A DNA stretch of 64,000 nt, from positions 19,730,455 to 19,794,454 of the forward strand of contig CAIIXF020000002.1 in assembly GCA_903813345.2 (NCBI GenBank), in the 5' to 3' direction. Shown piece by piece: positions 21,641 through 34,060 of this stretch (position 1 is the first letter of the stretch; each line of letters begins with the position of its first letter). Source of the DNA: Owenia fusiformis (Eukaryota > Annelida > Polychaeta > Sabellida > Oweniidae). The position numbers and the translations under genes are program-made. The notes under the pieces were generated by a model. That model saw only the letters and a program-made list of their open reading frames with translations. It was not told the DNA's origin and did no database searches.

Positions 21641-24600
21641 AAAGGAGTGGTATCGATATGGTGAACTTTTTGAACACGCGCTTCTCTTAAACCAGTCATC
21701 AAAACATTCTGAAAATTTTACACATCGTCAATTTAATGGTCATCTTTTGGATGGTAACATTATAATTTGAAACATATACAAGGGGCGATCCATATATTCT
21801 GATAAAAATTTGAAATATATATCCTTTTCTCTATATTGTTTTAGAAAACACATCAGACACTCCTTTTGTTCTTGATATCATATGTTCGGAATGAAACATC
21901 TATCCGAACCTCATTGGAACAAAACGACACACAATTGTGTTCAGGTCTCTCAATATTGTAATTATACAAAGGAAAGTTTGGTTGATTTTAAAGAAGTATC
22001 TTGTTAATGAAATAAAATGTTTATCTTAATTTTTATCTATTTTAGGGGTTTTGTTTTAAGTTTTTGCATAGATTTTGTAAAATCAACCAAACTTTCCTTA
22101 GTGTAATATTGAGGAAAACACTTATACAAAATTTTAAAAATATATATATACAAGTTGTATATAATTTTTGCATTAAATTGTTACCAATCAGTCAACATTA
22201 CATAAAGGACAGTGTTTTTTACAGAATGTTTTCAATAATTGGATTTAGAGAAAAACATTGTTGAATTCCGTTCACCATGTCGATACCTATCCTTTACGTG
22301 TATGGATAGAGGCGTCAACTTCGTCCGATTAAAAAGTAAAATACGTGATTCTTGGTTTCTCACTTGCCGAAAGACATTTTCATTCTGGTAAAAACGGAAT
22401 CAAAAAACACAATAGTACACTCTATGCAGACAGAGCCTGTGGGAAATATTGGGTGCGGAGCAAATGAGCGGAGGGTGCGGAGCTAACGGTCATTTTTGAA
22501 TTTAAATTTGGGATATTTCTGAAACTAAGCCGTTTTGGGACTTCAAATATACCAAGATATGTGTATTTGACACCAAATATCAATACAATTGTGAAAATAG
22601 TAGCGCAATGTGCCTTAAACCTTTCCCAGACCTATATATTTTGAAATTATCCTTTTAATACTGAGTCCGCAGCATTCATAAAAAATGGTGTTCAAGGTAC
22701 ACTATCTATACAAATTATTTTTGCATCTTGGAAGCCAGACAGTATCTGTGTGATTTTATAAAAATTCGGAAATGTTTTTCAGATATGAGCCCCCTCTAAA
22801 TATTGGGTGCGGAGGAGCTCCATAAACGAACCCACTCTGTTATACTAATTTCGTATATATATACTGTTTATACATACATGTATTATACTTCTAAGACAAC
22901 TTCTCTTTTTCAGGGGAAATAAAAACATTTAAATGCTAGATTATTAAAAAAAAGTTAGGATACAACGAACTGTATATAGCGTAGGTGCTTTAAATCATAT
23001 ATTTTATTTTTTTAAATTATATAATTCAACTGATCTGCTCCGGTTACGTTCCCAGCTCCGGTTACGTTCCTAAGTAATATTTTTAAAACTTTTTTTTTAA
23101 TTAACCAAATCAGAGTCGTGTGAATCAGAAATAACAGAATTATTCAATAGTATAAGGACTATTCTGTACTTTTTTCAAAAGTCTATACTTAAATGTTGTA
23201 AAAAGTTATAATCGAAAAACCATCTTTCGGAGTAAAGTCCGACTGCGCCGATTTCAATAACTTCGTACTTGATCAGAACTGGATTCCAACAGAATTCCTA
23301 CAAACTCATGAATGAAATAGTTATTGCATGGAATACTTATTTTTGTCAAAATCAAAATAGAACTCTAGTTAAAAAATATATTGTGCTAAATTATTGCCAT
23401 TTCTTAGTAAAATGTCGTTCTCCGGTACGTTGCCAAAATTATTCGATGGTACCCCGTGTATCTGTACTTGCAGAGTAAAATAGGAAAATATCATTTCATT
23501 ACATTACTAAAATAAGGTGATTGGCGCTCATCATTAAAAATGAATGCCTTCCAAAATGCTGTGTTGAACAGTCAGTGTCCTTCTTTTTTGCATCACAGAA
23601 TGAATAAAATCCATCACTCATACGCCATGATTCATATTTGGTTCTAATGCAACAATTTTAGCTCGGGCCATGAACTTCAGTTTGCACCAGTAAAAGTCAT
23701 ACTCATTCTTCAGATAATTTTCGAGATATGGATGATTTTTGAAACTGGAATATAGTGATAGTGGAATATATTTTGAGACTTCAGAGTGGAATTTTACATC
23801 GTTTTCGCATTTACGAATCTTAACATAAGGTATGACGCATACCAATCATCATTTGACAAGCTGTTTTAAATCACAACAAAAAAATCTACGTAATATATCA
23901 TCATCCGTAACTTTGTCATGTTTTTCCAGGTAATGTTTGATTTTTCACTTGTGAGAAACCAATTTTATTCGGGTATGATATGGAGAACTGAATTCAACAA
24001 TGTTTTTCTCTTAAACCAATCATTAAAAACATTCTGTAAACAAACACGGTATTTTATGTAATGATTGACAACAATTTAATGCGAAAATTATTTAGAAACA
24101 TTTTATATAACTGTTTTTGTTAACATTTTTTGTTTTTCTAGTGCAATTGTTTTTGCTCCTTTGTACCAATTAGTTAAATGAGCTAAAGTTTCTCTTAAAA
24201 CATCAGTAAATATTGATAATATTTGTTCTTGGAGTAAATTAGTAATTAATTATTGGTCCGAGGCTTACTTGCGCCTATGAGTTGCTTTGTTTATTTGATA
24301 TCAATAGTTCGATACAATAGAAATGTAAGAGATTGCTAGATTGGGTCAGGTGGCAAATGTATGTGTTGTTTAAACTGTATCGTGTTTAGAAGATTTGATA
24401 AGACCATTCAAATGCAATATGTTTAACATCCTGTTGTCCCAGGGTCAAAGGAGTGGTATCGATATGGAGAACTGAATTCAACAATGTTTTTCTCTTAAAC
24501 CAATCATTGAAAACATTCTGTAAAAAACACGGTATTTTATGTAATGTTGACTGATTGACAACAATTAAATGCGAAAATGATTTAGAAATATTATATAACT

Positions 24601-25389
24601 GTTTTTGTTAACACTTTTTGTTTTTTTAGTGCAATTGTATTTGCTCCTTTCTACCAATTCTTGAGAATGAAATAAAATGTCTTTCTGAACCTTGTTGGAA
24701 CAAAATAGCATATACAACATGTTCTTAAACCTCTCAATATTATAGTTATACAAAGGAATTTTTGGTTGATTTTAAAAAAGTATTCCAAAAAATCAAAACA
24801 AAATCCCCCAAAATAGATAAAAAATCATGATAAACCTGCAATTGTATTTGCTCCTTTCTACCAATTCTTGAGAATGAAATAAAATGTCTTTCTGAACCTT
24901 GTTGGAACAAAATAGCATATACAACATGTTCTTAAACCTCTCAATATTATAGTTATACAAAGGAATTTTTGGTTGATTTTAAAAAAGTATTCCAAAAAAT
25001 CAAAACAAAATCCCCCAAAATAGATAAAAAATCATGATAAACCTTTTATTTCATTAACAAGATACTTTTAAAATCAACCAAAATTTCCTTTGTACAATTA
25101 CAATATTGAGAGACCTATAAACATGTTGTGTTTATGTCGTTTTGTTCCAATGAGGTTCGGAAATATGTTTCATTTCACTCTGGAAACACGATACCAAGAA
25201 CAAAACAAGTGTTCGATGTGTTTTCTAAAACAATATTGATGAAAGTATATATTTATTTTTCAAATCATATTGTTACCATTCAAAAGATGAACATTAAATT
25301 GACGATGTGTTAAATTTTTAGATTTTCTTTATGACTGGTTTAAGAGAAACGTGTGTTCAAAAAGTTCTCCATATCGATACCACTCCTTT
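21641..25389. mobile_element. 3.75-kb foldback element or repeat nest with inverted arms of about 400 bp
   Basis: The left arm (about 21641-22049) starts AAAGGAGTGGTATCGATATG; the right arm (about 25013-25389) ends with its reverse complement. Shared blocks include TCTCTTAAACCAGTCAT and AATCAACCAAACTTTCC. A related 190-bp block occurs in direct orientation at about 23970-24172 and 24463-24660. A 207-bp unit is tandemly duplicated at 24631-24837 and 24838-25044. No transposase frame was seen. Confidence 0.75.
24631..25044. repeat. Near-identical tandem duplication, 207-bp unit
   Basis: GCAATTGTATTTGCTCCTTT begins each unit (24631, 24838), and the two copies read almost the same to the end. 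This implies a recent event inside the foldback nest. Confidence 0.9.
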
Positions 25390-25622
25390 CCGGTCCATAT
25401 AAAAACACCTACATTTATTTCAACTTGATGAAAGACATTAAAAATACACGTAGTTTTCGATCCAGCAACGTGTTAAAATCTTGGTTTAAATCAGGGTAAA
25501 AAAGGTGAGATGTTGCAAGAGAAGCTCAGAATAATGATAATTTTTAACACTCTCAAAATTAATATTTTTGTTTGTTTTTCGGAATCCTTTAAAACTATGA
25601 AATTGTTATTTGATCATATTTG

Positions 25623-25951
25623 TTAGTGATGTTTTTCAGAGAGTTTTCGGACGTGTAGTTTTTTATGCGTCCTCAAACTTCCAGGTGCAGAAAACCCCTG
25701 ATTACACACGCCACACTTATACGGCCTTTCACCAGTGTGGATGTTTGTGTGATACTGTAGATTACATTTCTTAGTGAATGTCTTCAGGCAGGTATGACAT
25801 TTGTAGTTCCTCGGCTGGCTGTTTTTGAGATTTCTGGCGTGTACGTGGTTTGGAATTCTCACGAAGTGTTCCTGCGTCCCCATTGTCTGCGCCAATCCAG
25901 TCTCCATGTTTTGGTACGGCATTGTCTCCAAAGGATACACACCAGGATATA
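25623..25951 (-). CDS. ZF exon T (last of the array)
   Basis: Acceptor ATATGTTGCAG; starts YPGVYPLETMPYQN. Finger 1 YKCHTCLKTF with K,C,N,Y; linker HTGERPY; finger 2 YKCGVCNQGF with A,G,S,T; tail RKLSEKHH. Nothing finger-like follows until the separate 13-finger gene. Confidence 0.9.
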
Positions 25952-26976
25952 CTGCAACATATTCGTATTAAATTAATATTTCAATCGTGGGATTTAGGTT
26001 CAGGACTTAACAATATTTATACATCGAGCCAGGGATATGGGATAACAAATTCTACACAACGCATAGGCGTAGCCAGGGGGGGGGGGGTGGTGCGATGAGT
26101 GCGATCTCCGCATCTTCCAAATGTAGGGGTCTAGATATCATCCACTGTTACTGGGAAGAATGAGGGAAGTGGATTGTGTCTGGACCCCTGTGTTCGGAGG
26201 ATCATGTGTCATTTACTCTTCTGCAACTATCTTAAATAAAAAATCACAAATGAATGATTTCACTTCATGATTTTAAAATTGAAACAATAGTTTCTTTGTA
26301 AAGTTGCTCGCTTTACCTGGTTCTAACATTATATAACCTGAATTTGGCTGGGGGGAGTTGAAAAATAATAGTACAAGAAATAATCTGTGTAATACTATAT
26401 GTATAAAATGTATTATATATTTAAAGTAAAATGAATGAAACGCATTGAACAAGAGGCAAAATACATGCATCATGGTATTGTTTAGTTTAGGAATAAAGAC
26501 CGAGATTATATGATCTATGGCGTGATGCGACGCGTATATGACTGAAAAATTTATTCTGTTCATTGTTAACCGAAATCGCGTAGCGATTGAGGTCTTTGGC
26601 AATGGCCAGAATATAATTTGAGGTCATATATTTGACATAAATCATAAAATCGTGGTCTTTGTTACGAATCTTAGCGGTCATACAAGTTTTTGGTAAAAAA
26701 TGTGTCTAATCAAAACAATTTTCATATAATCTTCATTTACAACAATTTCAAAAATACTAACTTAAATCCTCATTTGTCATTGATGAACATATTAATCAAG
26801 TAATCTGGTAATTATACAAAAAATAATAAAATCAGTAACAATTTACTCTAACTATACGCAGTTCCTAATTTGCTTATACAAAGGAATTCCTATAAATAAC
26901 ATGTAATTCTACTGTTCTAGGTCCAATCCACATTGATTATATATAAAATACTTATCATCAATTTATAAACAGCAAA
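25952..26976. other. Intron between ZF exons S and T, downstream part
   Basis: Poly-G run at about 26079-26088. No gene or clear element. Confidence 0.6.
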
Positions 26977-27556
26977 AATATTACATGTTTATATGCAGAA
27001 TATTACATGTTTATTTGCAGAATATTACATGTTTATATGCAGAATATTACATGTTTATTTGCAGAATATTACATGTTTATATGCAGAATATTACATGTCT
27101 ATTTGCAGAATATTACATGTTTATATGCAGAATATTACATGTTTATTTGCAGAATATTACATGTTTATTTGCAGAATATTATATGTTTATTTGCAGAATA
27201 TTACATGTTTATTTGCAGAGTATTACATGTTTATATGCAGAATATTACATGTTTATTTGCAGAATATAACATGTTTATTTGCAGAATATTACATGTTTAT
27301 TTGCAGAGTATTACATGTTTATATGCAGAATATTACATGTTTATTTGCAGAATATTACATGTTTATATGCAGAATATTACATGTTTATATGCAGGATATT
27401 ACATGTTTATTTGCAGAATATTACATGTTTATATGCAGGATGTTTATTTGCAGAATATTACATGTTTATTTGCAGGATATTACATGTTTATTTGCAGAAT
27501 ATTACATGTTTATTTGCAGAATATTACATGTTTATATGCAGGATATTACATGTTTC
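26977..27556. repeat. 22-bp minisatellite, about 26 copies
   Basis: Unit contains ATTACATGTTTAT then (A/T)TGCAG. Copies differ mainly by A or T before TGCAG. Three + strand frames stay open through the array because 22 is not a multiple of 3 and the unit has no stop; that is a by-product, not coding. Confidence 0.95.
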
Positions 27557-27650
27557 TTTACTGTTTTTATGTTACCAGAATTCTGGGTTATCCCCTATTG
27601 TATGTTCCACTTACAGAGATTCATTTACATTAAGTTGATGGATTATGGTA

Positions 27651-27930
27651 GTTACAATTATGGAGGTGCTCCACTATAAGAGGTGTTCTTAAAAATGTTA
27701 CAATTATGGAGGTGCTCCACTATAAGAGGTGTTCTTAAAAATGTTACAATTATGGAGGTGTTCCACTTTAAGATGTGTTCTTAAAAATGTTACAATTATG
27801 GAGGTGTTCCACTATAAGAGGTGTTCTTAAAATGTTACAATTATGGAGGTGTTCCACTTTAAGGGGTGTTCTTAAAATGTTACAATTATGGAGGTGTTCC
27901 ACTTTAAGAGTTGTTCCACTTAACAAGTTT
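27651..27930. repeat. 45/46-bp tandem repeat, six copies
   Basis: Units starting GTTACAATTATGGAGGTG at 27651, 27697, 27743, 27789, 27834 and 27879. The GTGTTCCACTT phrase followed by TTTACTGTA also occurs singly near 44560-44660 and 63590-63640, so the array grew from a dispersed repeat. Confidence 0.93.
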
Positions 27931-28219
27931 ACTGTACTTAATATATATAATTATATATTATATAATATTCTACTGGTGGTGTATGCGATTCGGAAAATAA
28001 ATGAAACATCACAAATCAATATTAAATCAATCAATTTTTCTATACCTCATACCCTGTGTGGTAGTATTAATATCAACAATACAGTACTACTATGCAGGAT
28101 ATGAGGTATAGCAAAATAAAGGAATATTAAACATGTATAATTCCAATGCACATGTGCTATTAAGTTTATAAAATCGACACTTAACTCAAAAACATGCTTG
28201 CTTTAAAGAAACAAGCAAG

Positions 28220-28545
28220 CTACCAACGAGAGTTATCCAAGTTCATTTTTTGATGGGTTTTCTTATGTGTCCTTAAACTTGCTGGTGCTGAAAATCCCCG
28301 ATCGCACACTGGGCATTTGTATGGTCTCTCGCCAGTGTGGATATTTGTGTGATAATCCAAATGACATTTCTTAGTGAATGTCTTCAAGCATGTATGGCAT
28401 TTGTAGTTTCTGGGCTGATTGTGTTTGGGACTTCTTGGCTTCCTTTGGGATGGGTATTGTATTTGCTGACCATATGTTTCTGTCGGCAGCATGGATGTCC
28501 CGGCTTTCACCAGTTGGTGATAAAGTATCGAATCCGAGGGATAAA
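28220..28545 (-). CDS. ZF exon S
   Basis: Acceptor TTATATTGCAG; starts YPSDSILYHQLV. Finger 1 YKCHTCLKTF with K,C,H,Y; linker HTGERPY; finger 2 YKCPVCDRGF with A,A,S,T; tail MNLDNSRW. Close sister of T. Confidence 0.9.
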
Positions 28546-29182
28546 CTGCAATATAAATAACAAATTATTCAAAGCATTTTTTGAGAAAATATTAACCCAC
28601 ATAAGAATTACAATTTTTCAGTTAGTATTTCAGTGAGGTAATTAAAATCATTGATTCAATAATATGTATGCCAAAATGTTATCTCTCAGTCTCTCCAGTG
28701 TGGGTGGATTTCATGTAACAAAACGTTACACAACAGTTCTATCCCATGTATTGAAGTAACATAATATCACAAATGGCATCTTATGTTATTTAAGAAACAG
28801 AAAAAGCATAATATGACCACCGATGCAGAATTCTGAATGTTGATCATAAAAATCCCTTGTTTGTTTTCCTTGTACCCTTGTATGATTTGGGTTTTTGCCA
28901 GGACGCAAAACAAAGAATCTACTTCTTATGGCCTAAGCACAAATGGATTGTTTTGGATACTATTCCATTATAAATATTAATGTTTGTGGCATTATCATGA
29001 CATTAAACTTCAGAAAGAAAAGCTTGGAATGTTCCACTGATCTATATACCATCACACTCATAAGATGCATGCTACTTGCATCCCATAATGCACTACTGGT
29101 AACAATGCCCTCTATATCCTGTTTGAAAAACATGGCATGCTGAGATCTGTTGTCTCTAAAATCCTCACATCGATAATCTAAT
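28546..29182. other. Intron between ZF exons R and S
   Basis: No element recognised; a single CTCTCCAGTGTGGGTGGAT near 28693 resembles the antisense of a finger linker and may be a fossil. Confidence 0.5.
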
Positions 29183-29529
29183 TTATATTTTTGGATCTGG
29201 ATGATGAATTCTGTTATGAGAACTCAGACTAGCTGGTGCAGCGAATCCCTGTCTGCACTGCAGGCATTTATACGGCCTTTCTCCAGTATGTATGTTTGTG
29301 TGATACTGCAGGCTGCATTTCTTAGTAAAGGTCTTCAGGCATGCTTTGCATTCATACATCTTCTTGGGCTTCTTTTTTACGGGGGTTTTCGGATGTGAGT
29401 AGGTTTCGCGATGGTCCTGGTTGAAAAGCTGACATTGACGCTGTGTTGATCCCATTGATGTCATGGACATAGCAGCCTCCATTTGGTACTGGTAAGATTT
29501 CGTAACTATTGGATACACACCGGGATCCA
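29183..29529 (-). CDS. ZF exon R
   Basis: Acceptor ATATGTTGCAG; starts DPGVYPIVTKSYQ, aligning with YPGVYPLE of T. Finger 1 YECKACLKTF with K,C,S,Y; linker HTGERPY; finger 2 YKCLQCRQGF with A,A,S,S; ends HHPDPKI. Confidence 0.9.
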
Positions 29530-29689
29530 CTGCAACATATTATCAAAACAATATTTTAGTGAATATAGTTCATGACCCAACATGGCACATGGATATCTAC
29601 CTTAAGATTTTCCTAAATAATAGGACTACATAGAGGCAGGGGGTGATAACCAAAAAATAATCTTGGAACTAATCTGCAGTATCTTAAAA

Positions 29690-30525
29690 TGTACACAGTA
29701 CTATACATTGAAACCTGCACAGCCAGTATGTCTCACCAGTATGTACAATGGGAAAGTTTTCCCAGTGTGTATCTCATATAACACAATATTGAAATTCTGC
29801 TAGTATTTATATGTATTTATATGTTACCCGAGAGAAAGTCTCACCAGTATATAATTCACATGATGCAGACAATTGCCAGTATGTTCAACCAGTATCACAT
29901 GATACAATACAAGAAAATACCTCTAGTGTGTACCCCATGCAATACAATAAGGACATTTCACCAGTGAGTATTTCACATGTTGCAGAATCAGAATCTTACT
30001 AATATATATTCCGTGTGATAATTGCACACTTTAGTAGAGTGTATAGCATGCATGTATGTTCTTCATATTATGCAGTATTTAATTTTGCCAGTTTGTATTC
30101 CTTGTGCATGATACAAATGTACAATCTCACAAGTGTGTATTATGTATTACAAAGTTGATTTTTCTACGAGTGTGAGTATTTCATCTGATACAATTGCACA
30201 GTTTAGCAGAGATGACATGCATGTATTTTCTTCACATAATATGGTGGTTAAATCTTGCCAGTATGTATTCCATGTCATACAGCTGTACCAACTCACCAGT
30301 ATGTATCCTGTGTTGCACAGTAGAATATTCTACGAGTGTGAGTATGACATCTGATACAATTGTATGCACACTTTAGCAAAGTGTATAGCATGCATGTACT
30401 TCACATTGTATATTGATTAAATTTTGCCAGTATGTATTCCATGACATACAGCTGTACCATCTCACCAGTATGTACTCTATATTACAAAGTAGAATATTCT
30501 ACGAGTGTCATTGCATGATACATTT
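29690..30525 (-). repeat. Decayed repeat field with finger-linker-like phrases
   Basis: CCAGTATGTA recurs at many points. Read on the minus strand, TACATACTGGTGAG gives (I)HTGE. From about 30060 the field becomes a tandem repeat of about 170 bp with three copies (CCAGTATGTATTCCATG at 30259 and 30429, diverged copy at 30088). No open frame survives. Confidence 0.65.
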
Positions 30526-30967
30526 TCAGAATTTGCCCATAGGTGTCTAGCGGCATGATTTATAGTGTATTTAATATAAGACACTATTATGGAATAAATT
30601 GAACTGAAAATTAAATTGAATAAGTGTAATACACTTCATAAGGGAGATGTACTGGGAGGTTTGAGAAAGGGTATTTATCCCGAGGAGATATTTCAGAGGG
30701 ATAAGATGAACTTACATAATGGATCTATTAGAAACCTGAACCCCTGTGTATCCCATGTTTTTATTACATAATCTCTCTGGTGTATATAGTATAAGTGGAT
30801 TGTCAACTATAAAAGCAAAATCAGGCTCTGGGTTAAACTGATTGAAAATACTTGTAAAACATTTTTTTCATTGTATTGTGTTTTATTTCAATTTGTAACA
30901 AATACCATACATCAAACAAATTAAAACATTTCAAAACAATGTGTATGCATATTAATTTTGCTATCAA

Positions 30968-31311
30968 TTAATGTAAAGCATTATGGTGATTCTTCATGTG
31001 CTGAGATAGGCCTGCTGGTGAAGGGAATCCTTGGTTACATATGGAACATACATATGGCTTGTGGCCGGTGTGGGTATTCATATGATACCCTAAATGGCAT
31101 TTCTGCATAAATGTCTTTAAACAAATTGTACATTTCCACTTTCTTGGAGCTTTCAAATCTGCTTTGAAGTTTCCAGGTTGAAACTGAGATTTTTCTCTGG
31201 TATGTGTTGCATGTGTTTTTCCAGTGTGGATGCTCTTAGTTGTACCGCCAGTATGTAGTTTTATTAAACCATGGTTAGTGGAGTCCCAATGTGGAAGTTG
31301 ATCATTCCATC
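30968..31311 (-). CDS. ZF exon Q
   Basis: Acceptor TATTTGTTGCAG; spacer WNDQLPHWDSTNHGLIKLH with HTGG, HTGK and HTREK linker fossils. Finger 1 WKCTICLKTF with Q,C,H,Y; finger 2 S,A,G,Q, same as P. TTTATT at 30882-30887 gives AATAAA about 80 bp after the stop. Confidence 0.9.
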
Positions 31312-32179
31312 CTGCAACAAATAGTGTACTTATTAATGTCCAAATCTTCATTCTTCAGGTTTTTTAACTTTAAATACAGAATCATTTATTTTTCTCCCTA
31401 ACTTTCTTGCAACTACTAATCTAGTAATTTGATTCCGATGCTTTTGATTGGCTCTTTATCAGTTTATTTGGCCAGAAAAAGATAAAGTGTTTTGTATTTT
31501 ATTTAGGGGGTTTTATCATTCATTCAGAAGTGTTGAAAAATACAAGTAAAAACAAAAGATATTTCCATAATCGCATTCCATAATCTCAATATGGCCTCGT
31601 TGATTGTAATAAATGGTAGAATTAGGAGATCATCTAACAAACTAGTGGGCATATTAACTCATTAAACAATTATAGGTAATCTATTGTGACAGTACTGATA
31701 TTGCAGAATGCATGTTAGAGATATTTCATGATTATGGGCTACAGGCCATGTGAAAACATCAAAAAGTATTAAAATAGCATGTATTATATATCATATCAAG
31801 TCAGAATACAATCTGTTTGTATTCCACAAAATAAAAGTGCAAAATCTCTCCAGTATGAATTCTATGCAATGGTGTGGCAAACTTAGGAGTCAGTCCCCAG
31901 TATGGATTCCATGTGGTAAAGTAAAATGTGATCACCTTTTTAGTATAAACACTTTTTCAGTTTCATCAATGTCAGAAAATATTGAAAACTTTTGAGTGGT
32001 CCCTGTGGCATTTAGATTAGACAGGTTTTACTGTATTTTGTCAATTGCCAACTATAAGAGGATTATATGCTAATTAGATGAATCTGAATCTGAGACATAA
32101 TGTAGTTTCCCCGATTGAAAATATAACATTGTGTAACATGTACATGTATGTTCATTATTTTGCTGGTCCATTATTGCAA
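31312..32179. other. Intron between ZF exons P and Q
   Basis: Two linker-like fossils near 31848-31910 (CTCTCCAGTATGAATTCTAT and CCCCAGTATGGATTCCATG). Nothing else seen. Confidence 0.5.
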
Positions 32180-32688
32180 CTAATGCAAAGCATTATGGTG
32201 GTTCTTCATGTGTTGAGAGAGGCCTGCTGGTGAAGGGAATCCTTGGTTACATATGGAACATACATATGGCCTGTGCCCTGTGTGGGTATTCATATGATAG
32301 CCAAGATGGTTCCTCTGTATGAATCTCTTAAGGCATATTGTACATTGCCATTTTCTTTTATATTTTGAGTCAGGTTTGCCATTTCCAGTCTGAAACTGTG
32401 GTGATTCTCTAGTTTGAAACTGTGGTGATTCTCCAGTTTGAAATTGTGGTGATTCTCCAGTTTGAAATTGTGGTGATTCTCCAATTTGAAATTGTGGTGA
32501 TTCTCCAGTTTGAAACTGTGGTGTTTTTCCTGTTTGAAACTGTGAGGATTCTCCAATTTGTCCCCTCATAGGGCCTCCATGTGTCTCCCAGTTATGAACA
32601 CTCGTCATTGTCTCACTAGTATGTACACCATCACCTTGACTTGGACTGTGGATGATAATCCCCCATTGTGGATGGGGATTGTTGCCAA
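32180..32688 (-). CDS. ZF exon P (coding minisatellite in spacer)
   Basis: Acceptor TATCTGTTTCAG; spacer GNNPHPQWGIIIHSP, then about seven copies of an eight-residue unit (QFQTGESP). Finger 1 WQCTICLKRF with Q,N,H,Y; linker HTGHRPY; finger 2 YVCSICNQGF with S,A,G,Q; ends HNALH. Finger 2 protein sequence is identical to that of Q. Confidence 0.9.
32395..32545 (-). repeat. 24-bp coding minisatellite in exon P
   Basis: About six to seven in-frame units containing GGTGATTCTCCAGTTTGAAA on the + strand; eight codons per unit, so copy-number change keeps the frame. Confidence 0.93.
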
Positions 32689-33434
32689 CTGAAACAGATA
32701 GTGTTTGTGATTAATAAAAGCATGATTTCTTTAGTTTAAGTTGGTAGAACAATTGGTGGTTCATTTGGTCATCAAAAAACCTTCATGGCCAAACTTTTTT
32801 CTAATAATTTAGATGATTTTGAATATTTTCCTTCATTTGGACATGTCCCCTTTAGATATAGATCAAAATAAAACTCATGGTCACTGAGTCTTTTTCTCAA
32901 AAACTAATCCAACAAAACAAACTGGGATTTCAAAGGAACCTATTTAAAATGATATAATCTTCATCATTTCCACACCAGCCCTTAGCCATTATTTCATTCT
33001 GTATTTTCATTAACCTATGGAATATTGAGGCGTTCAAATTCTGGGTATAGCTGAGTCCAGCTGTGGGTTTTAAAGGCTTGGTGCTGTATAAACAATGACA
33101 AATAATATTGAAAATGGAAAGGTGCAGTTAATTTCTTGATCACCAGGGTAACAATCTCACACTTTGTATCACATATAATCAGCAACTACATTGTAATGCT
33201 TAATCTGACATGACCTTGGATGGCGAATCAATATTTATATGACTATTTAACTGAACAACCAATTTTCGAAAAAGAAATTTTATTTCAATTGTTGAAACAA
33301 TGTCTTATAGAGCATAATATCTTTTTATTTATATGGAATGGGGCACAGCCCTCTTTATTCATCATACATCTTTGTAATGAACAGGTTTCTCCTTATTGAG
33401 TTGATGTCTCATTTTACCTTATAAGGTATCTCCT
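32689..33434. other. Intron between ZF exons O and P
   Basis: No element or gene recognised upstream of the repeat field. Confidence 0.5.
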
Positions 33435-34060
33435 TACTGTGCAAATATGTCATTAATATGGCCTAATATGGGCATATGATCCTATGCATTTCTCAATAAT
33501 GATTTGCACTTGGTGAACATTCTTTTATGGAGTGGTAACTTGAGTGGATGTCCAAATGTTTGTAGGCATTTCATTTAAGGAGTTTATTTCTTGTGTGCAA
33601 ATGTCATTAATATCGCCTTTTATGGGGATATGTCTCCCTATTGGGCCTCTGGTCCAATGTGATCATCAGCATGTGTTTGCACTTGGTGAAATGTTCTCTT
33701 ATGGACTGATAACTTGTGTGGATGTCCAAATGCTTGTGGGCACATGTTGCATTCATGGGGTTTATTTCCAGTGTGCAAATGTCATTAATATGGCCTTATA
33801 TGGGGATATGTCTCCCTATTAGGCCTCTGGTCCAATGTGATCATCATCATGTGTTTGCACTTGGTGAAATGTTCTCTTATGGACTGATAACTTGTGTGGA
33901 TGTCCAAATGCTTGGGGGCACATGTTGCATTCATGGGGTTTATTTCCAGTGTGCAAATGTCATTAATATGGCCTTATATGGGGATATGTCTCCCTATTGG
34001 GCCTCTGGTCCAATGTGATCATCAGCATGTGTTTGCACTTGGTGGAACATTCTCTTATGG
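33435..34060 (-). repeat. 178-bp tandem repeat derived from the second finger of exon O
   Basis: GGACTGATAACTTGTGTGGA recurs at about 33703, 33881 and 34059, with an older copy at about 33525. At least one extra unit still encodes an intact finger (HTGNKPHECNMC to VHKR) bounded by stops, with no first finger or acceptor before it. Confidence 0.88.

Noticed and set aside
26985-27679. Overlapping open frames of up to 228 codons on the + strand
   Set aside because: They arise because the 22-bp minisatellite unit has no stop in any + frame; no acceptor, domain or codon bias.
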